A stretch of 64,000 bases of DNA. Origin: Sphingomonas sp. PP-CC-1A-547. Its GTDB lineage: Bacteria; Pseudomonadota; Alphaproteobacteria; Sphingomonadales; Sphingomonadaceae. Shown piece after piece: positions 17,442 to 27,147 of this stretch. Both the position numbers and the translations under genes were made by a program. The notes beneath the pieces are model-generated. The model was not told where the DNA came from. It saw nothing but the letters and a program-made list of their open reading frames with translations, and made no database searches. Location of the stretch: NCBI RefSeq assembly GCF_003610375.1, contig NZ_RAPZ01000015.1, positions 157,071 to 221,070 on the forward strand, in the 5' to 3' direction. Within the stretch, counting starts at the first letter, position 1. Every line of letters begins with the position of its first letter.

Positions 17442-17821
17442 GGGTCGATTCGGCCTTCGCGGGCTGCGTTGCGGTATTCGGCGGACATGAGCGCGCCCTT
17501 GGCTGCTCGGAGCGAGAGGACGACTCCGCCGGCAGTGAAGGGGATCCAGATCAGCATGTGCAGCCAGAGCGGCGGGTGGACTTTGAGTTCGAGTGTTATC
17601 GCGAGGGCTACCACGAGTGCGCCGAGGATCAGGGTGAGGAAGGCGGCGGGGCCGTCGCCGACGTTGAACTTGCTAAAGTCGAGCCCGCAGTTCGGGCAAC
17701 GGTCGGCGAAGTTGGACCATTTGGCGAAGAGCGTGGGCTTGCCGCAGCGGGGGCATAGGCCTTTGAGCGCGACCTGCGCGATCGTGGGGGCGTTGGCGAG
17801 TGGGTATGGATCTTCGGTCAT
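17438..17821 (-). CDS. DUF983 membrane protein with zinc ribbon
   Basis: 127 residues from ATG 17821 (MTEDPYPLANAP). The frame runs on upstream, but those residues are only the translated repeat at 17840-17975. It has an N-terminal zinc-ribbon-like pair, LCPRCG and RCPNCGLDFSKF, and then two membrane helices (AAFLTLILGALVVALAITLEL and LWLHMLIWIPFTAGGVVLSL). The family is regularly found between ctaE and surf1 in alphaproteobacteria and is assumed to assist oxidase biogenesis; its biochemical role is unknown. Confidence 0.9.
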   Translation of the reverse strand: MTEDPYPLANAPTIAQVALKGLCPRCGKPTLFAKWSNFADRCPNCGLDFSKFNVGDGPAAFLTLILGALVVALAITLELKVHPPLWLHMLIWIPFTAGGVVLSLRAAKGALMSAEYRNAAREGRIDP

Positions 17822-17839
17822 GGGGTCAGCGCTCTCCCT

Positions 17840-18050
17840 TGTTTCCCCGCGAAGGCGGGGATCCAGATTGGGCTCCCGCCGTCGAGGGAGAACAAGGGAA
17901 GGGAGCGACGGTTGGTTCGCGTCCGTGCCGCATCCAAAACCGCCACCACCCCGGCGAAGGCCGGGGCCCAATTGGGGGACGCCGCTAACCGCGGACAGCG
18001 CTGCGTTACTGCAGCCTTGCCAATTGGGCCCCGGCCTTCGCCGGGGTGGT
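17840..18050. repeat. two adjacent palindromic repeats between ctaE and DUF983
   Basis: 17840-17895 holds a CCCCGCGAAGGCGGGG palindrome with ATCCAG and a degenerate opposing arm CTCCCGCCGTCGAGGGAG. 17945-18050 is a composite repeat: CACCCCGGCGAAGGCCGGGG plus CCCAATTGGG, a ~45-base core, then CCAATTGGG plus CCCCGGCCTTCGCCGGGGTGG. Three more copies of the composite are at 35181-35283, 39157-39259 and 43400-43506. These hairpins may weaken transcription between ctaE and DUF983. Confidence 0.88.
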
Positions 18051-18104
18051 AGCTGCCGGGGAGGTAGCCGCCGGAGTGGCGGCTAAAGATGGGTTGGAAA
18101 AAGC

Positions 18105-19031
18105 TCAACCGCCGTGGACGGGGGCGCCCCAGCCGCCCCAGACGTAGACGGTGACGAACAGGAACAGCCACACGACGTCGACGAAATGCCAGTACCACGC
18201 CGCCGCTTCGAAGCCGAAATGCTGGCGTGGGGTAAAGTCGCCGCGGTAGGCGCGGACCAGGCAGACGATCAGGAAGATCGTGCCGATCAGCACGTGGAAG
18301 CCGTGGAACCCGGTCGCCATGAAGAACGACGCGCCGTAGTTGATCCCCTTGAACGGGAAGGGCGCGTGGGCATACTCATACGCCTGGATCGAGCTGAACA
18401 GCACGCCGAGGATTACGGTCAGCCACAGGCCCTTGAGCACGCCGTCGCGGTTGCCGACGCCGATCAGGCCCCAGGCCCCCGTCTTCTCGCCGCCGCGCTG
18501 GTTGTGGATCAGCGCGTGATGCGCCCACGTCACCGTGGTGCCCGAGGTCAGCAGGATCAGGGTGTTAAGCAGCGGCAGTTCGAACGGGTTAATGACCGTC
18601 AGGCCCTTCGGCGGCCACTGCGCGACGATCGCCGCGCCGCCTTCGACCGCACGCGTGACGGTACCGTCGGCATAGGTCATCGCGGTCGGGAACAGCGAAA
18701 AGTCGAAGAACGCCCAGAACCAGCCGACGAAGAACATCACTTCGGAGGCGATGAACAGGATCATGCCGTAGCGGAAATGGAGCTGGACGACGGGGGTGTG
18801 GTCGCCCGCGTGCGCTTCCTTGATGACCTGCGCCCACCAGCTGTAGAATGTGAAGAGCAGCCCGGTCAGGCCGATGAAGAAGATCCAGCCGCCGCCATTG
18901 GGCTTGTCGATATGGCCGCCGTGCATCCACATGATGCCGCCGACCGCCATGATCAGCGCCGAGAACGAGCCGACCAGCGGCCAGATGCTCGGCGGCAGGA
19001 TGTGGTAATCATGGTTCTTGGCGCCGGCCAT
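18105..19031 (-). CDS. ctaE: cytochrome c oxidase subunit III
   Basis: 308 residues with seven predicted membrane helices, an integral subunit of the aa3 terminal oxidase that stabilises subunit I. Seen are the N-terminal NHDYHILPPSIWPLVGSFSA, the FRYGMILFIASEVMFFVGWFWAFFD helix with the conserved glutamate, TTVTWAHHALIH, HGFHVLIGTIFLIVC and the C-terminal WYWHFVDVVWLFLF. It is slightly longer than the mitochondrial type because of loops around 85-140. It lies downstream of ctaG on the minus strand. Confidence 0.97.
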   Translation of the reverse strand: MAGAKNHDYHILPPSIWPLVGSFSALIMAVGGIMWMHGGHIDKPNGGGWIFFIGLTGLLFTFYSWWAQVIKEAHAGDHTPVVQLHFRYGMILFIASEVMFFVGWFWAFFDFSLFPTAMTYADGTVTRAVEGGAAIVAQWPPKGLTVINPFELPLLNTLILLTSGTTVTWAHHALIHNQRGGEKTGAWGLIGVGNRDGVLKGLWLTVILGVLFSSIQAYEYAHAPFPFKGINYGASFFMATGFHGFHVLIGTIFLIVCLVRAYRGDFTPRQHFGFEAAAWYWHFVDVVWLFLFVTVYVWGGWGAPVHGG

Positions 19032-19061
19032 CGGTACTCCCCTATTTTCTTTGGCGACGTT

Positions 19062-19613
19062 CTAGCTGGCTGTTTTCGCAGAATCCACCGGGTAAAACGT
19101 ATAGCTGAGCGTGATCGTCTGGATATCGGCCGCGTCGGGGTCGGTCAGGATCTTCGGATCGACGAAGAAGATCACCGGCATCCGCGCGGTCTTGCCGGGC
19201 TTGAGCGTCTGCTGCGTGAAGCAGAAGCACTGGATCTTGGTGAAATACTTGCCGGCCTGCGCGGGCTGGACGTTGAACGTCGCGGTGCCGGTGAGCGGCT
19301 TGTTCGAGGTGTTGGTGGCGGTGAAGAACGCCATGTCGCGCGCGCCGATATCGACCGTGTCCGAGCGATTCTCGGGCGTGAACTTCCACGGCAGTTTGGG
19401 GCTGACGTTGGTGTCGAAGTCGATCTGAATCTTGTGGTCGACCGCCCCGGGGGCGGCCAGTCCGCGGTTGGTGGTGCCGTTGAGCCCGGTCGCGGCGCAG
19501 AACAGGCGATAGAGCGGCACGCTGGCCCAGGCAAGGCCGGTCATGAAACAGATGAAGAGCACCGCGAGCGCCGCGGTACGGTTGGTGCGCGACATGGCCT
19601 TCCAGCCGGCCAT
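19062..19613 (-). CDS. ctaG: cytochrome c oxidase assembly protein CtaG (Cox11)
   Basis: 183 residues. Cox11-type copper chaperone that delivers copper to the CuB site of subunit I. It is anchored by an N-terminal helix (TAALAVLFICFMTGLAWASVPLY) followed by LFCAATG. The copper-binding motif CFCFTQQTLKPG is present, with VIFFVDPKI and the conserved ITLSYTFYPVD near the end. The start overlaps the stop of a 45-residue gene, so the two are coupled. Confidence 0.96.
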   Translation of the reverse strand: MAGWKAMSRTNRTAALAVLFICFMTGLAWASVPLYRLFCAATGLNGTTNRGLAAPGAVDHKIQIDFDTNVSPKLPWKFTPENRSDTVDIGARDMAFFTATNTSNKPLTGTATFNVQPAQAGKYFTKIQCFCFTQQTLKPGKTARMPVIFFVDPKILTDPDAADIQTITLSYTFYPVDSAKTAS

Positions 19614-19750
19614 CAGTGCGGCATCCCCGCGCGGATCTTGGCGATCGAGATCGCGAAGACGAGGATGACGAACGCGCCGAGCAAGAGCGCCATGACGCGG
19701 GCGCGACCACGTTGGCGGCTTCGGATCAGGTCTGGATCAGGAATGCTCAT
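19613..19750 (-). CDS. small single-helix protein between ctaB and ctaG (CoxF-like)
   Basis: 45 residues from ATG 19750: a basic N-terminus ([17 protein letters not shown]), then one membrane helix ([20 protein letters not shown]). The ATG overlaps the ctaB stop and its own stop overlaps the ctaG start, so it is locked into the operon by two overlaps. A small protein at this position is common in alphaproteobacterial oxidase operons. It probably assists assembly, but that is inferred from position only. Confidence 0.85.
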   Translation of the reverse strand: MSIPDPDLIRSRQRGRARVMALLLGAFVILVFAISIAKIRAGMPH

Positions 19751-20646
19751 GCGAACCACCGGTCGACGACCAGCGCGCCGAACATCACGAACAGATACAG
19801 GATCGAGTATTTGAACAAGGCCTTCTCCGGTTTCATCGCATCGTCGGCATGCGTGGTGCGCCTCGAGACGCGGACGGCTAGTAGCGCGAACCAGCCGGTC
19901 AGCAGTACGGCCGCGATGCCATAGATCGGCCCGGTCAGCCCAAGCGGCCAAGGGAGGATCGCGACCGCCGCCATCGGGATCGTGTAAAGCCCGATCTGCG
20001 TCCGCGTGGTGCGCTCCCCCGACACGACCGGGAGCATCGGTACGCCCGCGGCGGCGTAATCACTCTTCATGAACAGCGCGAGCGCCCAGAAATGCGGCGG
20101 CGTCCAGAGGAACACGAACAGGAACAACAACACCGGCAGCAGCGCGATATCGCCGGTCGCCGCGGCCCAGCCGATCAGTGGCGGGAACGCGCCGGCGGCA
20201 CCACCAATGACGATGTTCTGCGGCGTGCGGCGCTTCAGCCAGACGGTATAGACCAGCACGTAGAACAGGATCGAGACGGTCAGGATCGCGGCTGCGACGA
20301 GGTTGACCGCGACGCCCATGAACAGCACCGAGAACGCGCCGAGCCCTACGCCGAAATGGAGCGCGGCCTGACGGTCCATCCGGCCGTCGGGCAGCGGGCG
20401 TTTCTGTGTGCGACGCATGACCGCGTCGATGTCCGACTCATACCATTGGTTGAGTGCTCCCGCTGCCCCGGCGCCGAGCGCGATGCAGAGGATCGCGGTA
20501 AAGCCGATCACCGGATGCACGCCGATTGGCGCCGCGAGCATCCCGCAGAGCCCGGTGAAGACGACGAGCGTCATCACGCGCGGCTTGGTCAGCGCAAGGA
20601 AATCGCGCCAATGCGCCGGTGGCAGGAGGGGGGTGGCAGGAGTCAT
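19747..20646 (-). CDS. ctaB: protoheme IX farnesyltransferase (heme o synthase)
   Basis: A 299-residue UbiA-family prenyltransferase that adds a farnesyl chain to protoheme, the first step from heme b to heme a. Polytopic with about nine helices. The prenyl-diphosphate motif [20 protein letters not shown] (Asp-rich, about 75-95) and the second conserved loop [17 protein letters not shown] are visible. It is followed by coupled small and ctaG genes. A 490-residue membrane-protein gene separates it from ctaD. Confidence 0.97.
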   Translation of the reverse strand: MTPATPLLPPAHWRDFLALTKPRVMTLVVFTGLCGMLAAPIGVHPVIGFTAILCIALGAGAAGALNQWYESDIDAVMRRTQKRPLPDGRMDRQAALHFGVGLGAFSVLFMGVAVNLVAAAILTVSILFYVLVYTVWLKRRTPQNIVIGGAAGAFPPLIGWAAATGDIALLPVLLFLFVFLWTPPHFWALALFMKSDYAAAGVPMLPVVSGERTTRTQIGLYTIPMAAVAILPWPLGLTGPIYGIAAVLLTGWFALLAVRVSRRTTHADDAMKPEKALFKYSILYLFVMFGALVVDRWFA

Positions 20647-20700
20647 GGTTCGGGTACGCTATACGCGTTGCGGGGGAGGTCGGAAAGCCTTCGTGATGGC

Positions 20701-22173
20701 TCAGCGGTTTGCCCGGTGCGTGGGTACGGCTTGGTGAATGACCGCGGTATCGTCCGCGTAGATCCGCCGCCAAGTGGGGTCATGGTCGAGCAGGCGGACC
20801 AGTGGCGAGCGCGGCGGCAGGATGGTCCAGCCGAAATGCCACTTCGCATTCGCCGCATGCCAGCGATCCGCGTCGCCGCGGGCGATCGCAAAATAGTCGA
20901 GCGTGAAGGCGTCGCCGTACATGTCGGTTCGCCCGTCGATATACGGACGGATGCCCGCGAGGATCAGCGATCCGCCGAAGCCGTATTCGTTGAAGACGCG
21001 CTGGTGGCGTAGCGCGGACGGCAGATTCGCGAGCGCGCGGACGGGAATGCCCTTGGTTTCCGTGCGGACGACCGGCACTGCGATGCGGTAGGCGGTAAGA
21101 CTGACTGTAAGCGCGGATACCAGAATGGCAACGATCAGTCGCTCTGGGCCATGGGAAAGGGGCTTCGAAAAGCTGGTATCGCGGTAGCTCCGCGCGCGGC
21201 CGAGTGGCTTGGCCAGCACGAGAATGCCGACGGTCACCAGGATGATTTCGTGGCGGGTGTGCTGCAGCGTCATGTGGAGCATGCCGAGTACCAGCAGCAG
21301 GCGGATCGGTGGGATACGGATCGGCCGCGCCAGCAGGAACGCGAGGCTCGCGAGCAAGATCGCCTCGAAGCCGGAAAAGGGTCTGAAGTCGGACGGCTGC
21401 CATTCGTTGATCTGACCGAGCGCTTTCAGGTCGTTCAGATAAAATGGAAACGTCAGGCCGTGCACGCCCCATGGTGTGACGGCTGCGGCTATCGTCATGC
21501 TAATTCCGAATAGGCCCCAACGCTGGATCACGGTGCGGCGGTCGGAGGTCTTGGCGGCCAGCAGCGCCTCGATCGCGAATACGCCGACCAGCGCCAGTCC
21601 GAAGACGTAGCTGCCATGCGCATTCGCCCAGATCAGCATCGCCGCCGCCATCGGCAGTGGTGGGGCTCGGTCGTGTTCGCGCGCGCGCAACAGCGCGATC
21701 GTCCAGCCGGCAAGGATCGGCAGCACCAGCATGTGCGGCCGCGCGACCAGCGACGGGATCAGCGCGGTGCCGAGCAGCAGCAGCGCGATGATGCTCGCCC
21801 GCGCGCTCATCCAGCGGCGGAGTTCGGCGGCTATCAGCGCGAACAGCGCCGCCATTGCCACGCCGACCAGGACGATCAGGCCGCTCCAGCCGCCCGCGCG
21901 GTAACTCGCGTACATCGCTACTTCGGAGAGCCATTCGTGTGCGACCCAGAGGCGGCCGACGACGCTGAACGAGAACGGATCGGTGGTCGGAACGGCCGCA
22001 TGCGCGACGATCCAGGCGCCTGCGACGAGATGCCAGCCAGTGTCGCCGTCGCGCAGCATGGTTGGGACGATGATCGTGAACGCAAACGCCGCGAAGGCGG
22101 AGAGCAAGGCGAAGGTCGAACAGGCGATGCCGGTTGGCGCGTTGGGGCGGACTGGGGGTTGCGCGCTCGGCAT
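20701..22173 (-). CDS. polytopic membrane protein, possibly GT-C type glycosyltransferase
   Basis: 490 residues with about 10-11 membrane helices and a C-terminal soluble tail (about 390-490). The first loop carries DGDTGWHLVAGAWIVAHAAVPTTDPFS, which resembles the catalytic acidic loop of GT-C enzymes, with HEWLSEVAMYASYRAGG after it. The tail has RVFNEYGFGGSLILAG and YIDGRTDMYG. No specific family can be assigned and a sugar-lipid donor is only inferred. It interrupts the usual ctaD-ctaB order on the same strand and is flanked on its 5' side by a 436-base repeat-rich gap, so it may be a later insertion into the oxidase locus. Confidence 0.75.
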   Translation of the reverse strand: MPSAQPPVRPNAPTGIACSTFALLSAFAAFAFTIIVPTMLRDGDTGWHLVAGAWIVAHAAVPTTDPFSFSVVGRLWVAHEWLSEVAMYASYRAGGWSGLIVLVGVAMAALFALIAAELRRWMSARASIIALLLLGTALIPSLVARPHMLVLPILAGWTIALLRAREHDRAPPLPMAAAMLIWANAHGSYVFGLALVGVFAIEALLAAKTSDRRTVIQRWGLFGISMTIAAAVTPWGVHGLTFPFYLNDLKALGQINEWQPSDFRPFSGFEAILLASLAFLLARPIRIPPIRLLLVLGMLHMTLQHTRHEIILVTVGILVLAKPLGRARSYRDTSFSKPLSHGPERLIVAILVSALTVSLTAYRIAVPVVRTETKGIPVRALANLPSALRHQRVFNEYGFGGSLILAGIRPYIDGRTDMYGDAFTLDYFAIARGDADRWHAANAKWHFGWTILPPRSPLVRLLDHDPTWRRIYADDTAVIHQAVPTHRANR

Positions 22174-22609
22174 GACGCGGGGTTAGCGCGATTGTCCTGT
22201 GGAATGATGAATGTGAAGCGCTCGGGTTGGGATTTGGCCAGCCCTATCTCGTCATACGAGCGAAAGCTGGGGTCTCGCTCATGACGCGCGAGTGGAAGCA
22301 AAGGGTGCAATCCCAACCCCGCTGGGAGGACGTATGCGGGGGATGACGTCCGCAGGTGCTCCCTTCCTTCGTTCTCCTGCGGAGGCGGGAGCCTAAGGTG
22401 GCTCCCCGCCTTTCCGCGGAAACATCGTGGGACTGGGGACGGCCATTTAACGAAAACGCCCCGGGTTTCCCCGAGGCGTCTTCCTTTTTGGCTGGCCCCG
22501 ACACGGGAGTTAATCCCGTGTCGTCGGACGCGGCGTTGCCGCGCCGGCCGGTCGGATGCGTGCGGCGGTGCCGCACCGGCGCGTAGCTGGCGCTACGCGG
22601 CCTCGCATC
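22174..22609. other. 436-base gap: degenerate palindromic repeats plus the 3' hairpins of ctaD
   Basis: The part next to the membrane-protein gene (about 22245-22430) holds degenerate copies of the ubiquitous GCGAAAGC/CCTGCGGAGGCGGGAGCC palindromes. The ctaD-proximal part holds, in minus-strand order after the ctaD stop, a GCGTAG/CTACGC hairpin (22581-22598), a perfect 9-bp stem GACACGGGA/TCCCGTGTC (22500-22522), and a terminator-like hairpin (22451-22479). I see no gene in it. Confidence 0.75.
22451..22479 (-). terminator. probable terminator downstream of ctaD
   Basis: On the minus strand ACGCCTCGGGG / CCCGGGGCGT (one mismatch) closes over a short loop and is followed by TTTTCG. On the plus strand the same stem is followed by CTTCCTTTTT, so it may work in both directions. 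It would separate ctaC-ctaD transcription from the downstream membrane protein and ctaB. Confidence 0.75.
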
Positions 22610-24274
22610 CTAATCGATCTTCGGCAGGGTCTCGAACTGATGGTACGGCGGTGGCGAAGAGATCGTCCACTCCAGCGTCGTCGCGCCGTCGCCCCAGGGG
22701 TTGTCGCCCGCCTTCTTGCCGGCCGCCAGCGACCAGATCAGGTTGACGAAGAACACCACCATGCCCGCGGCCATGATCATGTAGCCGACCGACGCGACCG
22801 TGTTCCAATGCTCGTACTCGGGCGTGTAGTCCGGGATGCGGCGCGGCATGCCCTGGAGACCCAGGAAGTGCATCGGGAAGAACATCACGTTCACGCCGAC
22901 GAAGAACACCCAGAAGTGTAGCTGGCCGAGGAACTCGTTGTACATCTTGCCGGTCATCTTCGGGAACCAGTAGTAGAACCCGGCGAACAGCGAAAAGACC
23001 GCGCCCAGCGACAGCACGTAGTGGAAATGCGCCACCACGTAATAGGTGTCCTGCATGTAATCGTCGATGCCGCCGTTCGCGAGCACCACGCCGGTCACGC
23101 CGCCGACGGTGAACATGAAGATGAAGCCGATCGACCACACCATCGGCGTCTTGAACGTGAGCGAGCCGCCCCACATCGTCGCGATCCACGAGAAGATCTT
23201 GATGCCAGTCGGCACCGCGATGACCATCGTCGCCGCGGTGAAGTACATCTTGGTGTTCACGCTGAGGCCGGTGGTGAACATGTGGTGCGCCCACACGACG
23301 AACCCGACCACGCCGATCGCGACCATCGCATACGCCATGCCGAGATAGCCGAAGACGGGCTTGCGGCTGAACGTCGAGATGATCTGGCTGACGATGCCGA
23401 AGCCCGGCAGGATCATGATGTAGACTTCGGGATGGCCGAAGAACCAGAACAGATGCTGGTAGAGGACGGGATCGCCGCCGCCGGCCGGATCGAAGAACGT
23501 CGTGCCGAAGTTGCGATCGGTCAGCAGCATCGTGATCGCGGCTGCGAGTACCGGCAGCGCTAGCAGCAGAAGGAACGCGGTGACGAGCATCGACCACACG
23601 AACAGCGGCATCTTGTGCAGCGTCATGCCCGGCGCGCGCATGTTGAAGATCGTCGTGATAAAGTTGATCGCGCCGAGGATCGACGATGCACCGGCCAGAT
23701 GCAGCGCGAGGATCGCCATGTCGGTCGACGGCCCGGGTTCGCCATAGGTCGAGAGCGGGGCGTAGAGCGTCCAGCCGTTACCCGCGCCACCGAAGAACGG
23801 CGATACCAGAAGCAGCGTGAAGGCGGGGATCAGCAGCCAGAACGACACGTTGTTCATGCGCGGGAACGCCATGTCCGGCGCGCCGATCATGATCGGCACG
23901 AACCAGTTGCCGAAGCCACCGACCATCGCCGGCATGACCATGAAGAACACCATGATCAGGCCGTGCGCGGTGATCAGCACGTTCCAGAGATGGAGCGATT
24001 CGTCGAGACTGGCGGGGCCGCCATGGAGCATCGACGCCCAGCCCTGGAGATACTGGATACCGGGATGCGCGAGTTCGGCGCGCATGAGCCCCGAGACCGA
24101 GCCGCCGATGATCCCCGCGACGATCGCGAAGATCAGGTACAGCGTGCCGATATCCTTGTGGTTGGTCGACATGAACCAACGCGCAAAGAAGCCCGGCTTA
24201 TGATCGGTATCGTGATGATGGTCGTGCGCTTCGTGGGACACGAAGGCCGACGGGGTGAGAGCGGTGTCGGTCAT
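22610..24274 (-). CDS. ctaD: cytochrome c oxidase subunit I
   Basis: 554 residues, the catalytic subunit of the aa3 oxidase: twelve membrane helices binding heme a, heme a3 and CuB, and pumping protons. Heme a ligand His104 is in [19 protein letters not shown]. The CuB ligands are His281 in [16 protein letters not shown] (with the His-Tyr crosslink Tyr285) and His330/331 in [22 protein letters not shown] [11 protein letters not shown] carries the a3 and second a ligands. The K- and D-pathway environment looks complete. It starts 1 base after the ctaC stop, in one transcription unit with ctaC. Confidence 0.98.
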   Translation of the reverse strand: MTDTALTPSAFVSHEAHDHHHDTDHKPGFFARWFMSTNHKDIGTLYLIFAIVAGIIGGSVSGLMRAELAHPGIQYLQGWASMLHGGPASLDESLHLWNVLITAHGLIMVFFMVMPAMVGGFGNWFVPIMIGAPDMAFPRMNNVSFWLLIPAFTLLLVSPFFGGAGNGWTLYAPLSTYGEPGPSTDMAILALHLAGASSILGAINFITTIFNMRAPGMTLHKMPLFVWSMLVTAFLLLLALPVLAAAITMLLTDRNFGTTFFDPAGGGDPVLYQHLFWFFGHPEVYIMILPGFGIVSQIISTFSRKPVFGYLGMAYAMVAIGVVGFVVWAHHMFTTGLSVNTKMYFTAATMVIAVPTGIKIFSWIATMWGGSLTFKTPMVWSIGFIFMFTVGGVTGVVLANGGIDDYMQDTYYVVAHFHYVLSLGAVFSLFAGFYYWFPKMTGKMYNEFLGQLHFWVFFVGVNVMFFPMHFLGLQGMPRRIPDYTPEYEHWNTVASVGYMIMAAGMVVFFVNLIWSLAAGKKAGDNPWGDGATTLEWTISSPPPYHQFETLPKID

Positions 24275-24275
24275 C

Positions 24276-25457
24276 TTACTGTCCCGCGTTGCCGGCGCCG
24301 GCCGGGTTTGAGGTCGCGCCCTGCGTGGTCGCGGGGGCTGCGGTCGTTACGTTTTCCACAGGGCCGGTGGCGTTGGCTGTTTCTGCGGCCTCCTCGACCT
24401 TCGTCGCGGAGCCGTCGGCGCCGGGTTGCGGGATGACCCTGTCGGACGCCTTGCCGGGGGTCGGCATCGTACCGCCCTTGGCGCGGACCCACGCAGCGTA
24501 TTCGGCGGGCGGAACCGCCTCGACCGCGATCGGCATATAGCCGTGGCGCGCGCCGCAGAGCTCCGAGCACTGGCCGAAATACAGGCCGGGCTTCTCGATC
24601 GTGAAACTGGTCTCGTTCAGGCGACCGGGGATCGCGTCGAGCTTGATCCAGAACGCTGGGACTGCCCAGCTGTGGATCACGTCGTTCGAGGTGGTGATCA
24701 GGCGGATCGGCACGCCGACCGGGAGGACGATGCGGTTGTCGGTGGCGAGCAGCTTGGGTCCGTCGGCATCGGTCCGCGGACGCTCGCCGGCGGCGACGTC
24801 AGCCTTTTCCTTCAGCATGTTGGCGGTGATCTCGAAGCCGCCATTGTCCGGATACTGGTAGGTCCAATACCATTGGTTGCCGATCGCCTTCAGCGTGACG
24901 GCTCCCGACGGTGCGGGCTTGAACTGGGCTTGCAGCAGACCGATCGAGGGGACCGCGATCAGGACGAGGATCACGACCGGCGCGAGCGTCCAGATGATTT
25001 CGATGAAAGTGTTGTGGCTGGTCTTCGACGCGATCGGGTTGCGCGCCTTGCGGTAGCGGAACGAGACCCAGAACAGCAGCGCGAGGACGAACAGCGAGAT
25101 GATCGTGATCGTCGGCACCAAGATCGAATTGTGCATCCAGTGCGCGAACTGGCCGTTCTTGGTGACTTGGGGCTGAAGGCCGAACAGGCCGTCCGTGGGC
25201 TGGCCGATCATCGGCTTGACCGTCATCGCGGGCGCGCCGTCCATCGCGAGCTCGGGGCTGGACGGGTTGGCCGTGGGCGTCGCGGCGGCGGTCGTCGGCG
25301 CAGTGTTCGACACGCCCCCCGGTGCTGCGGCGGCCTGCGGCGCAGGCGTCGCTGCTGGCGTGCTCGCAGGCTGGGCCGCGTGCCCGGCGACACCACCGAG
25401 ACTCGCCAGTGCGAGCCCCGCTGCCATCGCAAATCCTCTCATCCCCATCTTGCGCAT
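24276..25457 (-). CDS. ctaC: cytochrome c oxidase subunit II
   Basis: 393 residues. It accepts electrons from cytochrome c through the binuclear CuA centre. It has a signal peptide (about 1-28), a long Ala/Pro/Thr-rich segment (29-75), two membrane helices (about 112-133 and 153-175) and the cupredoxin domain. CuA ligands visible are His262 in [13 protein letters not shown] and Cys297, Cys301, His305 and Met308 in [18 protein letters not shown]. The ~65-residue C-terminal tail rich in Ala/Thr is beyond the family core. It is the first gene of the oxidase locus, divergent from pyrE with a 200-base promoter region between. Confidence 0.97.
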   Translation of the reverse strand: MRKMGMRGFAMAAGLALASLGGVAGHAAQPASTPAATPAPQAAAAPGGVSNTAPTTAAATPTANPSSPELAMDGAPAMTVKPMIGQPTDGLFGLQPQVTKNGQFAHWMHNSILVPTITIISLFVLALLFWVSFRYRKARNPIASKTSHNTFIEIIWTLAPVVILVLIAVPSIGLLQAQFKPAPSGAVTLKAIGNQWYWTYQYPDNGGFEITANMLKEKADVAAGERPRTDADGPKLLATDNRIVLPVGVPIRLITTSNDVIHSWAVPAFWIKLDAIPGRLNETSFTIEKPGLYFGQCSELCGARHGYMPIAVEAVPPAEYAAWVRAKGGTMPTPGKASDRVIPQPGADGSATKVEEAAETANATGPVENVTTAAPATTQGATSNPAGAGNAGQ

Positions 25458-25657
25458 CGTTATTCTTGACCCCGGTTTATAGCGAACCCGATATCACGGA
25501 CGCGCGGATGTCTGCTTATGATTTGGGAAGAGCTATACCCAGCGGGGGGGCTCGCCTCAAGTCTTGTCTAACCCTTCATAAATGAACCGGTTCTCGTTGC
25601 GTGCGGTTTCGCGCGCTCGTATCAGCGCGGGCAGACCATTTGGAGCGATGACCCGCG

Positions 25658-26242
25658 ATGACCGAAGACGACGTGCTCGCCGAATTCCGCGCTGCCGAAG
25701 CGTTGCTCGAAGGGCATTTCATCCTGTCCTCGGGCCTCCGCAGCTCGCGCTACCTGCAATGCGCGCGGGTGTTGATGGACCCGGCGCGGGGCGCTCGGTT
25801 GTCGGAAGCGCTGGTGGCGTCGCTGCCGTCTGAGTTGCGGGCGCAGATCGATATCGTGGTCTCGCCGGCGATGGGCGGCGTGATCGCGGGCCACGAAATG
25901 GGCCGCGCGCTTGGTGTCGAGGCGGTATTCCTCGAGCGGCCTGACGGTGTGTTCGAACTGCGTCGTGGGTTCCGCCTCGCGCCGGGCCAGCGCGTGCTGA
26001 TGATGGAGGACGTCGTCACCACCGGGCTGTCGTCGCGCGAGGCGATCGCGGCGATCGGGCGCGCGGGCGGCGTGACGGTCGCGGCGGCGGCGCTGGTCGA
26101 TCGCTCGAACGGGACGGCGGACCTGGGCGTTCCGTTCTTCCCGCTGATCCGGCTCGACGTGCCGACCTACCCGGCGGATGCGTTGCCGCGTGAACTCGCC
26201 GCGATTCCGGCCATTAAGCCTGGAAGTCGGGCGGCGGCATGA
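25658..26242 (+). CDS. pyrE: orotate phosphoribosyltransferase
   Basis: 194 residues. Joins orotate to PRPP to form OMP in pyrimidine synthesis. Seen are the [23 protein letters not shown] substrate region and the PRPP-binding motif [18 protein letters not shown] (about 118-135), with the conserved [15 protein letters not shown] after it. Its TGA overlaps the pdxJ ATG by 4 bases. Confidence 0.96.
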   Translation: MTEDDVLAEFRAAEALLEGHFILSSGLRSSRYLQCARVLMDPARGARLSEALVASLPSELRAQIDIVVSPAMGGVIAGHEMGRALGVEAVFLERPDGVFELRRGFRLAPGQRVLMMEDVVTTGLSSREAIAAIGRAGGVTVAAAALVDRSNGTADLGVPFFPLIRLDVPTYPADALPRELAAIPAIKPGSRAAA

Positions 26243-26979
26243 GCCCCCTTGGCAACGACCACCTGCGCCTTGGGGTGAACATCGACCACGTCGCGACGGT
26301 GCGCAACGCGCGGGGAGCGGGGTATCCCGATCCGGTGCGCGCGGCTCTGGTCGCTGCGGCGGCTGGCGCGGACGGCATTACCGCGCATCTGCGCGAGGAT
26401 CGTCGGCACATTACGGATGACGATATCGCTCGGTTGTCGGCGGAGCTGACGATCCCGCTCAACCTGGAGATGGCGGCGACCGACGAAATGCTCGGCATCG
26501 CGCTGCGTCACAAGCCTCACGCCGCGTGCATCGTGCCGGAAAAGCGCGAAGAGCTGACCACTGAGGGCGGGCTCGACGTCGCCGGGCATTACGACCGGAT
26601 GGCACGGCTGGTCGATGTGCTGGCGGGGGCGGGCATCCGCGTGTCGCTGTTCATCGAGCCGGATGCGCGCCAGATCGAGGCGGCGGTGCGGCTCAAGGTG
26701 CCGGTGATCGAACTCCACACCGGGCTGTATGCGGAACTGTCGGGCGAGGCGCGGACGGTGGAGTTGCGGCGGCTGAGCGATGCCGCGGCGTTGGCGGCGA
26801 AGAACGGGATCGAGGTGCATGCGGGGCATGGGCTGACCTACGACAACGTCGCACCGATCGCGGCTATCCGGCAGGTTCGGGAGCTGAACATTGGGCACTT
26901 CCTTGTCGGCGAGGCGCTGTTCGTCGGGCTTGGCGAGGCGGTACGGCTGATGCGTGAGGCTATGGATGCGGCGCGGTAA
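26239..26979 (+). CDS. pdxJ: pyridoxine 5'-phosphate synthase
   Basis: 246 residues, TIM barrel. Forms pyridoxine 5'-phosphate from deoxyxylulose 5-phosphate and 3-amino-1-hydroxyacetone phosphate. Family signatures seen are [50 protein letters not shown] and the C-terminal [12 protein letters not shown] with [13 protein letters not shown]. It is coupled to pyrE by the ATGA overlap. PLP made here is the cofactor of HemA, GlyA and ThrC encoded in this window. Confidence 0.97.
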   Translation: MSPLGNDHLRLGVNIDHVATVRNARGAGYPDPVRAALVAAAAGADGITAHLREDRRHITDDDIARLSAELTIPLNLEMAATDEMLGIALRHKPHAACIVPEKREELTTEGGLDVAGHYDRMARLVDVLAGAGIRVSLFIEPDARQIEAAVRLKVPVIELHTGLYAELSGEARTVELRRLSDAAALAAKNGIEVHAGHGLTYDNVAPIAAIRQVRELNIGHFLVGEALFVGLGEAVRLMREAMDAAR

Positions 26980-26989
26980 GTCAGAAGGT

Positions 26990-27116
26990 TTGTTCACGCG
27001 GAGCCGCGGAGCCGCGGAGCAGAAGGAGGTTTCTGGGAGCCGTCCCGGTTGCTTCTCACCTTCGCCGCGCTTGCGGCTCTCATACTCTCCGCGCCTCCGC
27101 GTCTCCGCGCGAACAC
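26990..27116. repeat. inverted repeat between pdxJ and acpS
   Basis: TGTTCACGCGGAG with a GCCGCGGA tandem faces CTCCGCGCCTCCGCGTCTCCGCGCGAACA about 60 bases downstream. The right arm ends about 30 bases before the acpS start. It is a different sequence family from the GCCGGGG repeats elsewhere in the window. Confidence 0.75.
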
Positions 27117-27147
27117 ATTCTTTCGTCTTCCGACTCCAGGCCGTATC

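Noticed and set aside
18114..19814. 566-codon plus-strand frame
   Set aside because: Antisense to ctaE and ctaG, which are certain by motif and synteny.
22500..22522. Perfect hairpin considered as a tRNA arm or small RNA
   Set aside because: No cloverleaf or further conserved structure around it. It is best explained as a 3' hairpin downstream of ctaD.
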